A stretch of 56,540 nucleotides of DNA from Rhodoplanes serenus (GCA_945893145.1 CAMDDZ010000032.1:1-56540), one strand, 5' to 3'; positions 1 through 7,509 are shown, counted from the first letter of the stretch. The notes: generated by a model from the sequence alone, not told the origin. Made by a program: numbers and translations.

Positions 1-149
1 GGTCCCCGTGTCACCCAAAACTGGGCGCCCCTCGTAGTAGGGGGGACAGTTACCCGAGGCCTCCCGGGGATTGGGTTACGAGGCCAATCCGCAGGCGCCG
101 CGTCCCACCCCGCTCAAATGACGTCTCATGAGAACGCCCTCGGTTGGAT
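1..149 (-). repeat. Left arm of terminal 149-bp inverted repeat, RNA-like
   Basis: Positions 1-149 are the reverse complement of 56369-56517 with only two mismatches. Read on the minus strand, the repeat can form a 7-bp stem (GGATTGG with CCAATCC) whose loop bases CCTC can pair with a downstream GAGG (pseudoknot), a CCCA/TGGG hairpin, and a closing GTCCCC/GGGGAC stem. One mismatch lies in the CCCA/TGGG hairpin loop, so the stem is conserved. The element reads outward off the contig end. I see no transposase in it. A mobile-element-associated structured RNA is the best guess; class uncertain. Confidence 0.85.
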
Positions 150-237
150 GGGACAGAAGGAATATAATCAATACTAGGAATAAAGTCAATAGCAGTCGGA
201 TGGCCCGGCCTGCCTCTATATCCTGCCCGGCAACGAC

Positions 238-465
238 TTTGCTGTGCACGAAACGGTCACGCATTCACATGACGAGTACGTCCGCGGCGACGTTCACACC
301 AATTCGGTCGAAGGCTTCTTCTCAATCTTCAAGCGTGGAATGCGCGACATCTGCCAGCACTGCGCGGAGAAGGATTTGCATCGTTATCTGGCCGAGTACG
401 ATTTCCGGTACAATCACCGCGTCATGGCGCAATCCAATACGAGCGCCCGAACCAATTCAGATTGA
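238..465 (+). pseudogene. IS1595/ISXO2-type transposase, C-terminal remnant
   Basis: About 75 codons match the end of ISXO2-like (IS1595 family) transposases, including the characteristic stretch HTNSVEGFFSIFKRG, then QHCAEK and the DFRYNHR tail. Upstream of codon TTT at 238 the frame no longer resembles a transposase, and after about 440 the expected C-terminus is lost, so only a middle-to-C-terminal piece remains. No full catalytic domain and no IS terminal repeats are visible. It sits 90 bp inside the left terminal repeat, marking this end of the contig as a site of past insertions. Confidence 0.75.
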
Positions 466-480
466 GTTCCCGTTTGATGA

Positions 481-508
481 CGGGGATGGGCACTGACGCC
501 CATCCCCG
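481..508. terminator. Strong hairpin, possible terminator
   Basis: A perfect 11-bp inverted repeat (CGGGGATGGGC / GCCCATCCCCG, 6-nt loop) follows the transposase remnant by 15 bp. There is no T-run on either strand, so factor-independent termination is uncertain; it may instead be a remnant of the element. Confidence 0.35.
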
Positions 509-552
509 CCGTCGCTATCCTATAGCTGCCAAGCCAACTAGGAGTGCGATCA

Positions 553-882
553 ATGACTGACATCGAGAAGCGTTTGAAGGCGCTGGAAAAACGCGCACGC
601 GCCGACACAGAACGATGGAACGCATTGTTCGGGGACACCAAAGCGCTTTCTTTGATTGCCGATGCCATTGGAGCAGCGATCTGCGCAAATAATAAACCGC
701 TGCTGCGAACGGTCATCAAGAATTTGCAAAGTTTCGAGAACGCCGCTCGGATACAGAACGAGCACGGTTTGACGATCGATCGGCTTCGCCATGCGCGACA
801 GTTCTATGAGGCGCGATTGAAAAAGGCCGATGAGGGCGGCTCGACTTCATCAACCAATAGCGCGCCTCCTCGAAAGAGATGA
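553..882 (+). CDS. Small hypothetical protein, helical and charged
   Basis: A 109-residue soluble protein I do not recognise. The ATG at 553 is preferred over the in-frame GTG at 544 because an AGGAG ribosome-binding site (540-544) lies 8 bases before it. The N-terminus (KRLKALEKRARAD) and middle are rich in Lys, Arg, Glu and Ala and should form amphipathic helices; the C-terminus is Ser/Thr/Pro-rich and probably disordered. There is no signal peptide or membrane segment. It follows the IS1595-type remnant on the same strand, so it could be a passenger gene of that element, but this is inference from position only. Confidence 0.55.
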   Translation: MTDIEKRLKALEKRARADTERWNALFGDTKALSLIADAIGAAICANNKPLLRTVIKNLQSFENAARIQNEHGLTIDRLRHARQFYEARLKKADEGGSTSSTNSAPPRKR

Positions 883-978
883 CGACAACGGTTTTTTTGG
901 TTGTTGTCACCATGACAAGCCCCTCCATATCGCGCAATCTCTTCCGCGATAGAGGCGCGTCACGGTGCTTGGAATTTT

Positions 979-1010
979 CAATCGGCTCGGATGGCAGTCC
1001 GAGCCGATTG
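979..1010. promoter_or_regulatory. 13-bp perfect inverted repeat
   Basis: Arms CAATCGGCTCGGA (979-991) and TCCGAGCCGATTG (998-1010) are perfectly complementary with a 6-nt loop. It lies between the gene ending at 882 and the gene starting at 1113. No T-run follows, so it could be a terminator without a U-tract, an operator, or a palindromic repeat unit. Confidence 0.35.
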
Positions 1011-1112
1011 CATGTTAATCGGCAGGCTCTCGGGACGCCACTGGGCTTCATTCCACACACTGGCTATGCTGCGCACATTCGGAATGGCACCAGGGCGGGA
1101 GGTGTTTTTCCT

Positions 1113-1715
1113 ATGCCTTACCACATCTCGGCGCGCGCCTATTTAGCTCGCGCCAAACAACAATTGTTGGCAAACACCAATGAATCACTCTTCTATGCCG
1201 CATTCGAATTGCGCTGCTGCGTCGAAACCCGGCAAGAAGAATATGCAACTGAAATTAAGTTCATCAAAACAAAAATCAAACCGTGGAAAATTGGCGCAAC
1301 AGCGAAGCAACTAGAACGAATTTTCAATAGTAACAAAATCGCCAGAATTACCATGACAGATTCAAATACTGCCGACTTTGTTTTGTATCACACTCCAGTC
1401 TCGCAGAAACTCTACAGAGAGGCGGAGAAACTTGGCGAATTTTTACATCGAATGGAAGGTTTTAAAAATGACGACGACCACTTCTGGTCATCCACACGAA
1501 ATAAAATTCGCAAGATTTATCGCGATGCTTGGTATTCGTGCCAAGGGCAAATGATCACGCCACCGCTTCAAAACCATCCGTTCAAAATCAGCGATCCATC
1601 CGAACAATTGAAGGAATTTCTGCAGCGCGCTGGCCGAGATAAATTTACGATTAAGACCAAGATCGAGTATCTTGATCAGCCCCCCAAAGAGTGGGTCTGT
1701 GACCTGTCGCCTTGA
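1113..1715 (+). CDS. Hypothetical protein, AT-rich, accessory
   Basis: A 200-residue protein of unknown function. The frame is open from 879, but the ATG at 1113 has a GGGAGG ribosome-binding site 10 bases upstream and the residues before it look non-coding. The start (ARAYLARAKQQL, then SLFYAAFELRC) predicts two long N-terminal helices of the kind seen in helical-bundle proteins of accessory islands; the rest is Lys-rich and soluble. Codon use is clearly more AT-rich than the core genes here, suggesting horizontal acquisition. No catalytic motif is evident, and I do not see the RxxxxH motif that the downstream gene carries. Confidence 0.7.
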   Translation: MPYHISARAYLARAKQQLLANTNESLFYAAFELRCCVETRQEEYATEIKFIKTKIKPWKIGATAKQLERIFNSNKIARITMTDSNTADFVLYHTPVSQKLYREAEKLGEFLHRMEGFKNDDDHFWSSTRNKIRKIYRDAWYSCQGQMITPPLQNHPFKISDPSEQLKEFLQRAGRDKFTIKTKIEYLDQPPKEWVCDLSP

Positions 1716-1736
1716 CCAAGCGGGGCCTTCGCCTAC

Positions 1737-1937
1737 CTAGGGGGCCGATTTCTTTTCTCGCTTCTTGGATTGTACCGGGACGCCTTCGGTCCCATACTCT
1801 TGAGCGGCTTGGGGCGGGTGTTTAAAGCGGGTTTTGACGATCTTCTCGAAGCGTTGTTGAGCCTCCGTTTCAGAAATTGTTGCCCAACATCGCGGGGAGA
1901 TGTCGTCTTGGTCATACCGCTTCCTCGTATCAATCAC
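1737..1937 (-). CDS. Possible small protein, 66 aa
   Basis: A short minus-strand frame with a GTG start at 1937. Its middle (EAQQRFEKIVKTRFKHPP) resembles the short amphipathic helix ending in a Pro-Pro pair found in many small alphaproteobacterial hypothetical proteins, which is why it is listed. The C-terminus is Lys/Arg-rich. The ribosome-binding site for the GTG is weak. A second frame on the same strand has a better-spaced GAGG before an ATG at 1919 but a less protein-like sequence. If real, it is divergent from the gene at 1965 and rules out the longer plus-strand start at 1770. Confidence 0.4.
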   Translation of the reverse strand: MIDTRKRYDQDDISPRCWATISETEAQQRFEKIVKTRFKHPPQAAQEYGTEGVPVQSKKREKKSAP

Positions 1938-1964
1938 ATTTTATCTTTGGTTGGTGGCTTGACC

Positions 1965-2558
1965 ATGAAATGGAACGAGGCCGAACTGGTCTGGTTCCTG
2001 ATCTATACGGGCTTAGTCTATCAGCTTCCTCGCGATGTGGCGGAGGCCATTTTTAAGCGACATGCGACCGGCAATGGTCAGCGAGAATTGATCCTCTCCG
2101 TCGCGCGTGTCGCCCTGAAAGGTCACCCTGAAATCCTGCAATTCTTAGACTCCGCACGTAAGGAGACGAACAATCTCGCCATCGAACGTAATGACATCAT
2201 TCATGGCGACTATATGCATGCAGCGGAAGATTTTAGGACGCCCCCAGAATTGCTCGAAGTACGGATAGCACCGGGTGGCAGCCATACCAGACGCAAGAAC
2301 GTCTTCGCAGGCGAGGTTCTAGATTCTGCAATCCCGCCGCTGATCGACGATATACAGAAACTCATCAACCAGTTGGACCATGCTCGACGGCATCTGATAT
2401 GGCGTTTTTTACCGGAAGCCTTCCATCCGCAACGGTTGCCTGAGAGTATGCCAAACGATCTGAAGACAGGACTGCTTGCAGCACACCCTGAACTAGCCCC
2501 GCCACAGTCCCCTCTGATATGGACGCCAATCCGCCCAATTGCGCGTCAAGGAACCTAA
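1965..2558 (+). CDS. Hypothetical protein with HEPN-like RNxxxH motif
   Basis: A 197-residue, mostly helical soluble protein. Residues 75-80 read R-N-D-I-I-H inside a helix (ERNDIIHGDY), matching the Rx4H signature of HEPN domains, which are often RNases in toxin-antitoxin and anti-phage systems. Hydrophobic helices at about residues 8-30 and 40-62 precede it, as in HEPN folds; the C-terminal third (about 100-160) is a further charged helix. I chose the ATG at 1965 because the protein-like sequence starts there and a possible divergent gene occupies 1737-1937; the frame stays open back to 1770. The ribosome-binding site is weak. No obvious nucleotidyltransferase (MNT) partner is adjacent. The HEPN assignment rests on the motif alone. 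Confidence 0.6.
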   Translation: MKWNEAELVWFLIYTGLVYQLPRDVAEAIFKRHATGNGQRELILSVARVALKGHPEILQFLDSARKETNNLAIERNDIIHGDYMHAAEDFRTPPELLEVRIAPGGSHTRRKNVFAGEVLDSAIPPLIDDIQKLINQLDHARRHLIWRFLPEAFHPQRLPESMPNDLKTGLLAAHPELAPPQSPLIWTPIRPIARQGT

Positions 2559-2640
2559 TACCATCCGCGATCATATCGGGGTGGCGGATGCGAAGCAGCG
2601 TCCGCGCGCCGCGCCCGGGACTTAAGATCAATGCGAGCCG

Positions 2641-3204
2641 TCAGCCCAGCGTCCCCGCCGCCAGCATAAAGCGCCGCTTGATCGCGATTCCGTCGCGGCT
2701 CGGCACGACGCGCTTCTGGTCGTCGGCATCGACGCGGGCGTGGATGAAGATCGGTCCCTGGCCCGAATGCAAAAGCGTCCGCAATTCATCGGCGCGCGAC
2801 AGATCGGACACCGTCTCGACGCGCAACCGGCAGGCCGCGGCCGCGGCGGCGAGATCGACGCCCGCCTTGGTCGCGCTCGGCTGCATCCCGCTCGCGCTGT
2901 AGTGGCCGTTGTCGAGACAGACGATGGCGAGATTCTTGGGCTGCTTGACTCCGATGGTAGCGAGCGAGCCCAACGCCATCAGCACATCGCCGTCGCCGGT
3001 GAAAACCGCGACGCGGCGATCCGGCCGCGCCAGCGCCAGACCGAGGCCGGCCACCGGCGTCGAGCCGAGTCCGCTCCAGATGTAGAAGTTGAGCGCATGA
3101 TCGCCGCAGGCCGCGACGTCGTAGGTCGGCGAGCCGATGCTGGCGATCACCAGCAAGTCGCCGCGATTTTCCAGCAGGCGGGCGACGAGCGCGCGGCGAT
3201 CCAC
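2641..3204 (-). CDS. ThDP-dependent decarboxylase beta subunit (sulfopyruvate/phosphonopyruvate type)
   Basis: A 187-residue PP (diphosphate-binding) subunit of a two-subunit thiamine-diphosphate decarboxylase, like ComE of sulfopyruvate decarboxylase or the C-terminal half of phosphonopyruvate decarboxylase. The cofactor motif starts at GDGDVLMALG and ends about 28 residues later at CLDN, which bind Mg and diphosphate. The GTG start at 3204 lies one base after the stop of the alpha subunit, implying translational coupling. It is the last gene of a four-gene operon with two TctC receptors. The substrate is probably a 2-oxo acid carrying a second acidic group; sulfopyruvate, phosphonopyruvate and other 2-oxo acids cannot be told apart from sequence. 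Confidence 0.85.
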   Translation of the reverse strand: MDRRALVARLLENRGDLLVIASIGSPTYDVAACGDHALNFYIWSGLGSTPVAGLGLALARPDRRVAVFTGDGDVLMALGSLATIGVKQPKNLAIVCLDNGHYSASGMQPSATKAGVDLAAAAAACRLRVETVSDLSRADELRTLLHSGQGPIFIHARVDADDQKRVVPSRDGIAIKRRFMLAAGTLG

Positions 3205-3205
3205 G

Positions 3206-3763
3206 TCAGTGACCCTTCGGCTTGGTGCGATCGACCATCTGTTGCGACAGCAGGATCGCAACCTGGGTGTCACCGCCGAACGCCAGCTGGCAGGCATTCT
3301 CGGTGACCGGGCCGGCATCCTCCTCGCGCTCAAGATGCAAGACGTGGAAGCCGCAGAGCTTGAGCACCGGCTCGGTCATGCTGCCCATCGGCACCTGCCA
3401 GGAGTTGAAGTCGCCGGGCCCGCCGCGCATCGACACCACAAGGACGCAAGGGATCGCGCAGTTCTTCAGGATCGAGAACGTGTTGATGCAATTGCCGACG
3501 CCGCTCGACTGCATCAGCAGTGCGGCGCGCTCGCCGCCGAGCGTAGCGCCGAGCACCAGGCCAGCGCCCTCGGCCTCCGAGGCGAGCGCCACCTCGGTGA
3601 TCTCGTTGTCGCGCTCGCAAAGGTCGATCAGCCGCGCAATGCCGTTGTCGGCGACATAACCGACCTGCTTGATGCCGTGCTTCTTCAGCGCCGCGTGGAT
3701 GCGATCCGGCCAGCCGGCCTGTCGGGCCGAATGGATGTGCTGCTCGACGTCCCACTGCGCCAA
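3206..3763 (-). CDS. ThDP-dependent decarboxylase alpha subunit (sulfopyruvate/phosphonopyruvate type)
   Basis: A 185-residue PYR-domain subunit. The run ASEAEGAGLVLGA contains the glutamate that activates the thiamine aminopyrimidine ring across the subunit interface, and SGVGNCINTF follows as in ComD-like proteins. With the next gene it should form the complete active site. The start appears to be TTG at 3763, preceded by GGGGAC; no better ATG or GTG is in frame. It begins 24 bp after the stop of an upstream TctC gene. It is cytoplasmic, with no signal peptide. Confidence 0.85.
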   Translation of the reverse strand: MAQWDVEQHIHSARQAGWPDRIHAALKKHGIKQVGYVADNGIARLIDLCERDNEITEVALASEAEGAGLVLGATLGGERAALLMQSSGVGNCINTFSILKNCAIPCVLVVSMRGGPGDFNSWQVPMGSMTEPVLKLCGFHVLHLEREEDAGPVTENACQLAFGGDTQVAILLSQQMVDRTKPKGH

Positions 3764-3787
3764 AACGATGTCCCCGCTGGTTACTTG

Positions 3788-4753
3788 TTATTTGGGCTGC
3801 TCGCCGGATTCCTTGACGAGCCGCTCCGCAATCTTCCGCTCGTTGCGGATGAAATTCGCGAAATCGTCGAGCCGTTCGTGCGCCGGCTCGACCGCGCGGG
3901 CGGTATAGACGCGCTGGCGAAACGCCGGGTCGTTGACGATGCGCTCGACATCGGCGGCGATCTTGACGGCGATCGGCCGCGGCACGCCCGCCGGCGAAAA
4001 CAGGCCGAACCAGGTGGTCGGCCATTCCTCGCCGGGCCGCGCCTCCAGCAACGTCGGCACCTCCGGGAACAGCGGCGAGCGCGATTTCGCCACCACGGCG
4101 AGCGCCCTGATCCGCCCACTTTGGATCTGCGGCACCATGTTGGACAGCGCCAGCAGCGCCACCGGCGTGGTGCCGCCAAGGATCGCGTTCACCACCTCGC
4201 CGCCGCCGCGATACGGCACCTTCACGATGTCGATGTTCTCTGTCTTCTTCAGCTTCTCCATGAAGGCCGTGAGCGGAAACGAAAACGTCGCATAGCTGAG
4301 CGGCTGGGTGCGGGCGAGCGCAATCAGTTCGTTGAGCGAGTTGGCCTTGAGCTCACTGTTCACCACCAGCGCCAGCGTGTTGAAGAACAGGTTGGAGATC
4401 GGCAGGAAGTCCTTTTCCGGATTGTACGGAATGGTCTTGTACAGGAACTGGTTGTAAGCGGCGGGCTCGCTCGACATCACGCAGATCGTGTAGCCGTCCG
4501 GCGCGGCCTCGGCGCAAGTGCGCGCGCCGATGTTCTGTCCGCCGCCGGGGCGGTTCTCCACCAGCACCGGCTGGCCCCAGGCCTTTTGCAATTCATCGGC
4601 CAGAGCGCGCGTGAACACGTCGCCGCCGCCGCCGGCCGCGAGCGGAAACACGATCCGCACCGGACGCGTTGGCCAGTCCTGCGCCGACGCGGGTGTCGCC
4701 GCGAACGCGGCTGCAAGCGCAGCGGAAACCAGTGTCAGAAAGCATCGCAGCAT
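3788..4753 (-). CDS. TctC/Bug-family periplasmic solute-binding protein
   Basis: A 321-residue tripartite tricarboxylate transporter receptor. A Sec signal peptide (residues 1-24, ending ATPASAQ) is followed by WPTRPVRIVFPLAAGGGGD, the usual first strand and loop, then VENRPGGGQNIG and APDGYT, the canonical ligand-contacting motifs, and a C-terminal WFGLFSPAG. The ATG at 4753 is preferred to the open frame upstream because the signal peptide starts there with GGGAG before it. It is 26 bp downstream of another TctC gene and 24 bp upstream of the decarboxylase alpha gene. No tctA/tctB membrane genes are nearby. The ligand is presumably a carboxylate related to the decarboxylase substrate. Confidence 0.93.
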   Translation of the reverse strand: MLRCFLTLVSAALAAAFAATPASAQDWPTRPVRIVFPLAAGGGGDVFTRALADELQKAWGQPVLVENRPGGGQNIGARTCAEAAPDGYTICVMSSEPAAYNQFLYKTIPYNPEKDFLPISNLFFNTLALVVNSELKANSLNELIALARTQPLSYATFSFPLTAFMEKLKKTENIDIVKVPYRGGGEVVNAILGGTTPVALLALSNMVPQIQSGRIRALAVVAKSRSPLFPEVPTLLEARPGEEWPTTWFGLFSPAGVPRPIAVKIAADVERIVNDPAFRQRVYTARAVEPAHERLDDFANFIRNERKIAERLVKESGEQPK

Positions 4754-4779
4754 GTTCTCAATCTCCCGACCCGAGCGGC

Positions 4780-5898
4780 TCACTGCGGCTGCTGGCCGAT
4801 CTCCTTGGCGATCTTGGCAGCGAATTCGCGATTGTCAGCAATGAACTTGGCGAACTCGGCGCGCGGCCCGACCGCCGGCTCCACCGCCCGTTCGATGAAG
4901 TTGCGCTGCCGGAAGCCGGGCTCGCTGGTGATGCGCACGACCTCGGCGTTCATCTTGTCGAGGATGGCGACGGGCGTGCCGGCCGGCGCGAACAGGCCGA
5001 ACCACGGCGGCGGATAGTCCTCGCCGGTTGCCTCCTGCAGCGTCGGAATGTCGGGGAACATCGGCAGGCGCGCTCGCGCGTTGAGAGCCAGCCCGGTGAA
5101 TTGTCCGCCTTTAACCTGGCCGATCATGTTGGCGAGGCCGAGGAACACGATCGGCGTCGTGCCGGTCATCACGGCGTTCACCATCTCGTTGCCGCTGCGG
5201 AACGGCACGCGCACGATGTCGATGCCGTTCTGTTTGTTCAGCCGGTCCATGAAATAGGCCAGCATGAACGAGAACGTTCCGTAACTCAGCGTGCCGGGAT
5301 TGGCCTTGGCGTGCCCCACCAGCTCCGGAATGGTTTTCACGCCGAGCTTTGCATTGACCACCAGCGCGTTGGCGTTGATGAACAGATTGGTGACCGGCTC
5401 GAAATCCTTTTCCGGATTGAACGGCAGGCTCTTGAAGGTGAACTGGTTGTAGACCACCGGCTCCCCGGACAGCACACAGAAGGTGTAACCGTCGGGCGCG
5501 GCTTCGGCGCAGGCTCGGGTGCCGATATTGAGCCCGCCGCCGGGCCGGTTCTCGACCACGAACGGTTGGCCAAACCGCTTCTGCAACTCCTCGGCCAGAA
5601 GCCGCGAGAACACGTCGCCGCCACCGCCCGGTCCGAGCGGGATGATGATGCGAACCGCACGCGACGGCCAATCCTGCGCCGGCGCGTTCGCGCCCGGCGT
5701 CAGGACGGCGGCTAGGGTCAAAACCCATAAAAAGATCGGCACACTGGCGTGTCCGTCATTGCGAGGAGCGAAGCGACGAAGCAATCCAGCTCCATGCCGT
5801 GTTTCTGGATTGCTTCGCTTCGCTCGCAATGACGAGGCAACGGCGCCTTTAATGAGTCTCGACCCTAAAACGATGAGCGCTGCGAAAAGCCGCCGCAT
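4780..5898 (-). CDS. TctC/Bug-family receptor with repeat-expanded leader
   Basis: A 372-residue TctC protein, about 50 residues longer than its relatives. The ATG at 5898 has a GGGAGGA site before it. The leader begins MRRLFAALIVLG, is interrupted by a stretch (roughly residues 21-48, SSLRAKRSNPE...LLRRFAPRNDG) that is the translation of a palindromic rhizobial repeat, and then resumes with a hydrophobic core FLWVLTLAAVLTPG and QDWPSRAVRIIIPLG, the mature TctC start. Motifs VENRPGGGLNIG and APDGYT are intact. First gene of the minus-strand operon; 60 bp separate it from a divergent third TctC gene. Whether the expanded leader still exports the protein is unclear. Confidence 0.9.
   Translation of the reverse strand: MRRLFAALIVLGSRLIKGAVASSLRAKRSNPETRHGAGLLRRFAPRNDGHASVPIFLWVLTLAAVLTPGANAPAQDWPSRAVRIIIPLGPGGGGDVFSRLLAEELQKRFGQPFVVENRPGGGLNIGTRACAEAAPDGYTFCVLSGEPVVYNQFTFKSLPFNPEKDFEPVTNLFINANALVVNAKLGVKTIPELVGHAKANPGTLSYGTFSFMLAYFMDRLNKQNGIDIVRVPFRSGNEMVNAVMTGTTPIVFLGLANMIGQVKGGQFTGLALNARARLPMFPDIPTLQEATGEDYPPPWFGLFAPAGTPVAILDKMNAEVVRITSEPGFRQRNFIERAVEPAVGPRAEFAKFIADNREFAAKIAKEIGQQPQ
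5754..5834. repeat. Palindromic rhizobial repeat (REP-like) inside a gene
   Basis: Two inverted arms, 5754-5789 (begins CGTCATTGCGAGGAGCGAAG) and 5805-5834 (ends CGCTCGCAATGACG), flank a 15-bp loop. This is a widespread intergenic palindrome of Bradyrhizobium-like genomes, here lying within the signal-peptide codons of the TctC gene at 4780-5898 and leaving the frame open. Confidence 0.85.
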
Positions 5899-5958
5899 GG
5901 GCTGTCCTCCCGGGACGCACATGACATCATGCTATGCTGAGTGACGAAAGAGGAGACC

Positions 5959-6930
5959 ATGATGAAACGTCTGGCGCTTGCCGCATTCGCTCTGCTCGCC
6001 GCGTTGCCATCGGCTTTCGCGCAGAGCTATCCCGACAAGACGATTCGCATCATCACCGGCACGCAGACCGGCACCAGCGGCGACCTCGCCGGCCGTCTGC
6101 TGGCGCAAAAGCTGACGGCGCTGATGGGCCAGCCCGTGGTGTTCGAGAGCCGCCCCGGCGCCAACGGCCAGATCGCCGCCAATTACGTGAAGACGCTGCC
6201 GGCCGACGGCTACAACATTCTCTATGTCGCATCGAGCACGGTCGTCACCGGCCCGCTGATGAGCAAGAGCGTCGGCTTCGACTCGTTCAAGGATTTTACG
6301 CCGATCAGCCTTGCGGTCGGCGCGCCGCTCCATCTCGTGGTGAACTCCGAGCTCGGCGTCGAGACCACGGCGGCGCTGGTCGAATACGCCAAGAAGAATC
6401 CCGGCAAGCTCAACTACGGCAGCGTCGGGCGCGGCTCGGTGTTTCATTTTCAGGGCGAGGCCATGAAGGCCGCAGCCGGCATCGACATGCTGCACGTGCC
6501 CTACACGGGCACCAACAACGCCAACATCATCGGCGACCTGCTGGCCAATCGCGTGCAGGTCTATTTCCCGGCCTATCCGGCGACGCTGGCCGCGCTGCCG
6601 ACCGGCAAGATCAAGCTGCTGGGCATCTTCTACGATCAGCGCACCAAGCAGCGGCCCGACCTACCGACCGTGAAGGAGGCGATCCCCAATCTCGTCACCG
6701 TGCCGTCGTGGTTCGGCTTCATGGGGCCGGCCGGATTGCCGGAGCCGATCGTGGCGCGCTTTCAGGCCGAGGTGAAGCAGGCGCTCACCGATCCTGAGCT
6801 TTCCAAGAAACTCGAAGAGGTCGGCATCGTGCCGGTTGGCAGCACGGCGCAGGAGATGGCGAGCCTGATGCGCCGCTACACCGACGAACTGGCCCGGCTC
6901 GCCAAACAGGTCGGCATCGAGCCGAATTAG
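5959..6930 (+). CDS. TctC/Bug-family periplasmic solute-binding protein
   Basis: A 323-residue receptor with a Sec leader (KRLALAAFALLAALPSAFAQ) cut before SYPDKTIRIITGTQTG. The VFESRPGANGQIA and LPADGYN motifs are present, but the first loop reads TGTQTGTSGD instead of the usual glycine-rich PxxxGGxxD, so its ligand likely differs from the neighbouring pair. AAAGAGGAGA precedes the ATG at 5959 (a second ATG follows directly). It is transcribed divergently from the TctC-decarboxylase operon with only 60 bp between, so the two probably share a control region. Confidence 0.92.
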   Translation: MMKRLALAAFALLAALPSAFAQSYPDKTIRIITGTQTGTSGDLAGRLLAQKLTALMGQPVVFESRPGANGQIAANYVKTLPADGYNILYVASSTVVTGPLMSKSVGFDSFKDFTPISLAVGAPLHLVVNSELGVETTAALVEYAKKNPGKLNYGSVGRGSVFHFQGEAMKAAAGIDMLHVPYTGTNNANIIGDLLANRVQVYFPAYPATLAALPTGKIKLLGIFYDQRTKQRPDLPTVKEAIPNLVTVPSWFGFMGPAGLPEPIVARFQAEVKQALTDPELSKKLEEVGIVPVGSTAQEMASLMRRYTDELARLAKQVGIEPN

Positions 6931-6957
6931 CGCGGGAGCGAACTCCCCAAAAAGATT

Positions 6958-6990
6958 GAGCCCCGGTTCCGGGCATCGGAACCAGAGCTC
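6958..6990. terminator. Possible bidirectional terminator hairpin
   Basis: GGTTCC (6965-6970) pairs with GGAACC (6978-6983), extended by an outer GAGC/GCTC, between two convergent genes. No T-run is present. Confidence 0.3.
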
Positions 6991-7014
6991 AGGAGGTACG
7001 TGTGGAGTTCGGTG

Positions 7015-7509
7015 TTAGTTGCCCTTGTTCAGGGAAATCTGGACCAGCGACATCGGGCTGCCGGGGGACTCGATTGAGATCGACTGCTTGTTCTCGGTGG
7101 TGTTCACCGCGAGGTGCGCCGCGACGGTGCCCTGCACCAGAACCTGGATCTTGGTGCCGGTGGCGCGGCCCGCGATGGTGCCGCCGACCCGGTTGGTCAG
7201 CTCGGCCCAGGTGCCGGACACTTCGCCGTTGTTGGAGGCGACTTCGCTCTGCAGCTCGAACTTGTAGCTCGCGCTGGCGCAGCGCAGCGTCAGAGAGAGC
7301 GCCGAGCCGGCGCCGCTGACGTTGTAGGTGGCCTTGCAGCGGATCTGCTCTTTGGCGCCGCTCGCCAGCGTGATGTTGCCGGAGCCCGACCAGGTGCCGC
7401 CGAGGCCGGTGAAGGGGCCGGTGGCCGCGTGCGCGCTACCTGTGGAAACCAGAACCAGCGCTGCCGCCGCGATCACGGTCTTCGAAATGAGATGGCTAAA
7501 TCCGAACAT
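7015..7509 (-). CDS. Secreted protein of unknown function
   Basis: A 164-residue protein with a clear Sec signal peptide (about residues 1-28, ending TGSAHAA). The mature part is Gly/Ser/Thr-rich with alternating hydrophobic residues (GTWSGSGNITLASG, IRCKATYNV, SLTLRCASASYKFEL), predicting a small beta-sandwich or barrel; two cysteines could form a disulfide. Similar small exported proteins occur in Bradyrhizobium-like genomes without known role. The ATG at 7509 begins the leader directly, so the few extra upstream codons are not used. Single gene, convergent with the TctC gene at 5959. Confidence 0.75.
   Translation of the reverse strand: MFGFSHLISKTVIAAAALVLVSTGSAHAATGPFTGLGGTWSGSGNITLASGAKEQIRCKATYNVSGAGSALSLTLRCASASYKFELQSEVASNNGEVSGTWAELTNRVGGTIAGRATGTKIQVLVQGTVAAHLAVNTTENKQSISIESPGSPMSLVQISLNKGN

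Noticed and set aside
1733..1933. Alternative minus-strand frame overlapping the 66-aa small gene
   Set aside because: It has a better-spaced ribosome-binding site, but its Arg/Asn/Lys-rich translation lacks any recognisable pattern; the neighbouring frame has a family-like helix. Neither is certain.
1770..1964. N-terminal extension of the HEPN-like gene to the ATG at 1770
   Set aside because: The extra 65 residues are not protein-like, and a possible divergent small gene occupies this stretch.
3137..5017. A 626-codon plus-strand open frame
   Set aside because: It lies antisense to the decarboxylase alpha gene and two TctC genes with clear motifs; its translation is Arg/His-rich and low in complexity, as expected for a high-GC shadow frame.
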